Source: Gadus chalcogrammus
Taxonomy: Eukaryota; Chordata; Actinopteri; Gadiformes; Gadidae
NCBI RefSeq assembly: GCF_026213295.1
Contig: NC_079426.1
Span: 27,297,602 to 27,361,601 of the forward strand
Direction: 5' to 3'
DNA: 64,000 nucleotides
Made by a program: the position numbers and the translations under genes. Positions 60,078 to 64,000 of this stretch are shown piece by piece. Each line of letters opens with the position of its first letter. The stretch's first letter is position 1. A model generated the notes under the pieces. That model saw only the letters and a program-made list of their open reading frames with translations, made no database searches and was not told the DNA's origin.

Positions 60078-60309
60078 GAACTGAACTGAAATTTTAAGTT
60101 TAGTTGATATAACAGATGTATTGTCTGCCTTCTCATTGGTACAATAACAAAAAAATGGCTGAACTTGCTAAAAGGGATTCAATTGTATGGTGAAAGCGTT
60201 ACCATGTTGGATTTCAACAATCAGCTACGTCACTGGCATGGTAACCTACTCCTACTCTGTGGCTCTACTAGCCATAGCAGGCAATGAGTCAGGCTCTGAG
60301 GCTCACTGA

Positions 60310-60475
60310 AATGGCTACGGAAAAGCAAACAACCAGGTCTACAGGAGGATCATCTTATTGCATTGCCCCTGGCTGCAGTAATGAATTATATAGGGCCAAG
60401 GCAGCTGGGGTAATCATACATTTCCACAGGCTACCTTTGCATAGGAAACCAGCCCCTGTCATGTCAATCTCCACA
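60310..60475 (+). pseudogene. THAP zinc-finger fragment
   Basis: From ATG 60311 (MATEKQTTRSTGGSS) comes YCIAPGCSNELYRAKAAGVI then IHFHRLPLHRK. This is the first half of a THAP domain: C-x4-C and the HFHRLP block. The frame then goes out of register and the conserved Trp, second Cys/His pair and AVPTIF box are not visible. It could be a P-element or other THAP-bearing transposon remnant, or a THAP-gene pseudogene. Confidence 0.6.
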
Positions 60476-60480
60476 AGCTA

Positions 60481-60923
60481 GCACTCCGACCATAAATTGT
60501 ATAAACTATTACTCAGACGATATCACAGATCTATGTTTCCAAGCTAATTAAACCACGGTGGGTCTGTAAACAGAAGTTCCACAACTGTCCCTTTCTACTC
60601 ACCCTGATGTTCGCCGACCAGCCGATTGCTGATGCAGAGAGTTTCATAGTAAAATGTATCTGTGCAATATCCATCTGTGCAATATCCATCAACATCCACC
60701 AGAAAGTAAACCGCCAACATCCACCTAAAGTAAACGTGACACTCGTGAATCCGCCTCACATCTATGCTCATCGGTGGGTGTATCTCCCAAAGTGCAGCTC
60801 ACATGTCATTCAGGTCCCGTCGATTTTCTTGTGAAACCATGTCTTTAATAACCATGTTATTAGGCAGATATTAACCCTTGTTCTTTAATAGGTCCATGGT
60901 CCCAGGGTGGTTTCAATTAAAAC
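60481..60923. other. No gene recognised
   Basis: Non-coding. A short imperfect duplication (tgtgcaatatccatc) lies near 60661-60690. Confidence 0.45.
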
Positions 60924-61237
60924 CGGACCTATGCGTTTGTTTTGTATGCTTTTTGAAGCTTTAAATACAGCACCTGGGTATATTTAATTACTAACTGTAC
61001 ATTAAAAGTATTTTGACTCAATCTAAAAGGTTAAACAACTACTATCTCCTCCTCGACTTGAATGTTTTCATACAGCACGCAGGCTGGATGCGTGCAGGCT
61101 TGATGCGCTCCACTTTTTTTTGTGGAGAACCAGCCCCTTGAAGGTAGGCCTACTACAGAGATTGTACAACTCGTTGCGTTTCCGCAATGAATCTGTCTTT
61201 ACGGAGATATTCCTGAATCGCATCAAAGGAAAACTGA
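60924..61237. mobile_element. Second copy of the 25661-26122 MITE family
   Basis: Shares ggacctatgcg, then taattactaac.gtacatta and ttacggagatattcctgaa with 25749-26070, in the same order and strand. The AGGCCCCGTCCAC termini are not visible, so this copy is truncated or rearranged. Confidence 0.6.
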
Positions 61238-62195
61238 GGGGGAATGATCATTTTCGCCTCGTTACTAGGTTGCTATTTATGGGGCGCTCCAGTGACTCCT
61301 CTCGGACGTCCCTTAGAGAGAGCATGGCCACTTCCAAAACCTCTCTCGCCGCACAGCATCCGAAATGCCCGATGGGTGGTTATGCAACCTAATCCCACCA
61401 TTAGATGGTCAAGGTTGACCGGGACTTCTCGTTAGCAGACGATTCAATGGCAGTGTCCATGCTCCGGCAGCACCCACACGCACACCAGTCACACCCACAC
61501 GATCTGAAGGTGGAGCTTGAGCCTGAAATTGATCCCTCTCCACCGGGTGGCAGTCGGACACTACAGGCATGTCCCTCACAGGCTCAAACGCGTAACCCAC
61601 TATTTTCCGCCGTGGAGTGTAGAAGACTTTCGCGTGTCTGCAGCAACGACCTAGTCGTACCATGCCATTGACGTCATCGGCTCTCTGATGCTAGAAGACA
61701 CATTTTCTTTTGTAGCAAAAAAAACAACTAAATATTGATTTTATAATAGTCATAACTAACACGTTATCGATGTTGATTATTTCAGTTCAGTTCATCTTTA
61801 AGGCTGATTCATCTAAAAATGTTTTACACAAATAACTAATTAAGGCAGCATTTTCTTTATATGTAGGCCAATGCAATGATTGAAACAAAAATATTATGTA
61901 CTCATTTTGATACAATGTGTTCGATATTTTTGAGCCCATTGAATTCATTTATTTAGGAATTGTAGGTGTGCTGCCGCCTACCCGCAGCGCCTTGCCGGGG
62001 TCGACAGATAACTCCTCCCCCCAACAAACCAAGCAGACATGTCCAAGTTTCCTCTTTATGGTTGCTTGAAGTACGGTAAAACAACGATGTTTTCCGAGAC
62101 TAACTTATAGCTGGAGAAGTAGCATAAGACGAGGGAGCACCTTGTGTTCCGATTGTGTGTGTAACTGTTACGGAGCGTGCAGCTGGTAACCATGA
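61238..62195. other. No gene recognised
   Basis: Includes two overlapping short frames at about 61244-61671 with no family motif. Otherwise non-coding. Confidence 0.4.
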
Positions 62196-62469
62196 TGTCA
62201 AAGTAAGGATATTACTTTTTTGGGCAACCTAGTAAAGCAACGCATTACATTTAAAATATCGGTAACTACACTACTTTACTAGTCTATAGTAACGCGCTTT
62301 CCTGCGTTACCCAAGCCGTGTTTGCCTGCGTGTAAAGTTCTGATCTCTTGTGGTGCGTGCATGCGTGCTGCCTGTTTGTCTGCAACGCCTGCTTGCCTCG
62401 GCACGTTGCCATAGCGATCGATTTGAGTGGCGTAGCTGCTTGTGCAAAGGAGTGTTCAAGTGTTGGAGC

Positions 62470-62917
62470 GCAGAGGCAGGTGACACAGAAAGACAGGTTG
62501 GTTGTAGGGTTCATTGTAGAAGACATGCTTCCCCTGTCGACTATTGAATCACCCAGATTTAGAAAAATACTAGATAAAATACCCACGACTCGTAAGTCAA
62601 CATCCGACAGGAAAACATTTTCCCATTACCTGAACAAGTGTTATGCCGACATGGAATCGAAGCTCAAAATAATTTTCGAGTCCTCCCTGGATTACGTGTC
62701 CACCACCGCGGACATTTGGTCTAAAGTGCACTGCATAGACAGCATTACTTTTAAACTTAAGAAGGCTGCTCTTGCCTGCAAGAAGGTGAGTGGAAGATAC
62801 ACTTGCGATGTCATAGCTTGCGAAATAGATCAGGTTCATTCAGCCTTTGGACCACATAAAGTAACAGCATGTGTCACTGCCGCTCAAGTGCATTTCTGTT
62901 TTAATTGTATGGGATAA
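62470..62917 (+). pseudogene. hAT transposase fragment (ZBED-type)
   Basis: Open reading with QVTQKDRLVVGFIVEDMLPL, then FRKILDKIPTTRKSTSDRKT and FESSLDYVSTTADIWS. ALACKKVSGRYTCDVIACEI and VHSAFGPHKVTACVT follow. This is the start of the RNase H-like core of ZBED-type hAT transposases. The TTADIWS block holds the first catalytic Asp. Compared with the family, a segment after ADIWS appears shortened. The reading ends where the next conserved block (TDNG.N..KAF) is expected. No C-terminal dimerisation region follows. Confidence 0.72.
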
Positions 62918-63314
62918 AGTGACCTTTTTATATTTTTCATTGACCACTAAATTTTTGTTCTCATGTTTCCCAAAGCCTGTGTTTTGAAACTTGTGTGTTG
63001 CTACTGATTGACCTCACCATAGCCTACTTTGTCCTGTTGTTTGTGGATTTTACAGTGAGGCATTTCTTTGTGCAGACAGGGATATTGATCTTTCATATGG
63101 TTTTATATTTTATTTTGTATAGATTTATACAATAAACACTAATAGATGATAGGGCTATGATGTTTGTCCATGTATCTACAGTAAATTAAGAAACGGGAAA
63201 GTAAAAGTTACTTTTCAAATGCAGTAACTAGTAAAGTAATCTCATTACAATTTACAGAAGTAACTAGTAATAGGTAACTAATTACTTTTTTTTTAAGTAA
63301 CTACCCCAACACTG
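62918..63314. other. Non-coding right arm of the hAT fragment
   Basis: No coding blocks. Holds subterminal gtaact-type repeats leading to the right terminus. Confidence 0.55.
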
Positions 63315-63574
63315 GTCCTACCCCTCTATCCACAACCTTTTGGCCCTACCTCTCTATCCACAACCTCCTGTCCCGCCACGCACTTTAATCTGGGCCGCCA
63401 AACATTTAGAAAAAAATGCGTAATTAAGTTATAGGCTACTCGCTATATTTTTCTTGCCATAGACAACTTTATGGCTGTAACCACTAGATGGCGCACTGCA
63501 CGTATAACCCCCTATTGACAGTCCATAATTTCGCTCTCCACTGCACTGATACCCGAGATGAGCTTATTGACAAA

Positions 63575-64000
63575 ATGAGCAGTCAAAAGAAACGAAAAGT
63601 CGACAGCAAGTGTGGGGTTTTTAACAAAGAGTGGACAACAAAATATTTCTTTACTGAGGTTCGATCAAAGGCTGTATGTTTGATCTGTAAAGAGAGTATT
63701 GCCGTACTCAAGGAACATAACATCAGCTGCCACTTTTCCACCGGTCATGCTAACTATGCCAGCAAATTGTCATCTCAAGACAGGGCCACAACTGCCACGA
63801 AGTTGGCTGCTAGTTAACAGGATCAGCCGAGCATTTTTACGCAACTGTCCACCATTCAGGAATCATGCACAAAGGCAAGTTATGTACTGGCATACAAGTT
63901 AGCAAAGTTCTGAAGGACTGAATGATTGAGACTGCTGGTATTCTATGTCCGGCGATAACAAGCAAATTTGAAAACCTCAGTCTGTCGCGCAGAACAGTCA
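63575..64000 (+). pseudogene. hAT transposase N-terminus, runs off the window
   Basis: ATG 63575 opens MSSQKKRKVDSKCGVFNKEW, then a BED-like finger AVCLICKESIAVLKEHNISC with HFSTGH (C-x2-C...H-x4-H). It is the same N-terminal type as the transposase at 31324, but a different copy. A stop at 63815 interrupts QDQPSIFTQLSTIQESCTKA, which continues in frame, followed by another stop. It probably continues beyond the window. Confidence 0.75.

Larger units (their letters stand above)
62196..63314 (+). mobile_element. hAT element, right end intact
   Basis: The right end, read inverted from 63314, is CAGTGTTGGGGTAGTTACTT, with many gtaact subterminal repeats, a well-known hAT style. The left region near 62205-62270 has related ttacttt/gtaactac blocks but no matching terminus, so it is probably truncated. 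It contains a transposase fragment. Left boundary is approximate. Confidence 0.6.

Overview
This window looks like teleost fish nuclear DNA built almost entirely from transposable elements. The evidence is the element mix: several hAT families, PIF-Harbinger, DIRS-type tyrosine-recombinase retrotransposons, L2/CR1-like LINEs, Tf1/sushi-type chromoviruses and a gamma/epsilon-like endogenous retrovirus. The background is AT-rich and intron-like, with very long CT, TA, CA and CTAT simple repeats. I found no convincing host protein-coding gene, no rRNA or tRNA gene and no CRISPR. I cannot name the species.

Layout. 1-7.9 kb: a decayed LINE, two CT tracts over 100 bp, a possible solo LTR, and a hAT-like non-autonomous element with perfect 8-bp target duplications. 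7.9-19.5 kb: a hAT transposon split by a 9.4-kb endogenous retrovirus on the minus strand (matching 493-bp LTRs, intact gag, broken pol and env). 20.7-21.2 kb: a second hAT relic. 25.7-30.6 kb: a MITE, then four elements nested one inside another, the innermost being a gag-only LTR retrotransposon. 31.1-34.1 kb: a 3.0-kb hAT with perfect 8-bp duplications, itself holding LINE debris. 34.7-36.7 kb: a ZBED1-like hAT relic with an insert, then a CCTGGCTCC-rich minisatellite. 38.4-39.8 kb: two clean MITEs (8-bp and TTA duplications). 40.1-45.6 kb: two inverted copies of an unrecognised element flanking two LTR-element 3' ends that sit back to back between TA tracts. 47.8-56.0 kb: a DIRS element carrying a LINE that carries a PIF-Harbinger relic. 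56.2-60.1 kb: a chromovirus with intact pol but most of gag deleted. 60.1-64 kb: a THAP relic, a MITE relative and two hAT fragments.

The elements do not form a cellular pathway; they form a record of insertion order that can be read from restored target sites. The main theme is that three separate LTR elements (ERV, gag-only element, chromovirus) each have LTR pairs that look identical by eye and clean target duplications, yet each lacks an essential gene. That suggests recent mobilisation of defective copies by helpers in trans, or deletion after insertion. All LTR identities were read by eye and need alignment.
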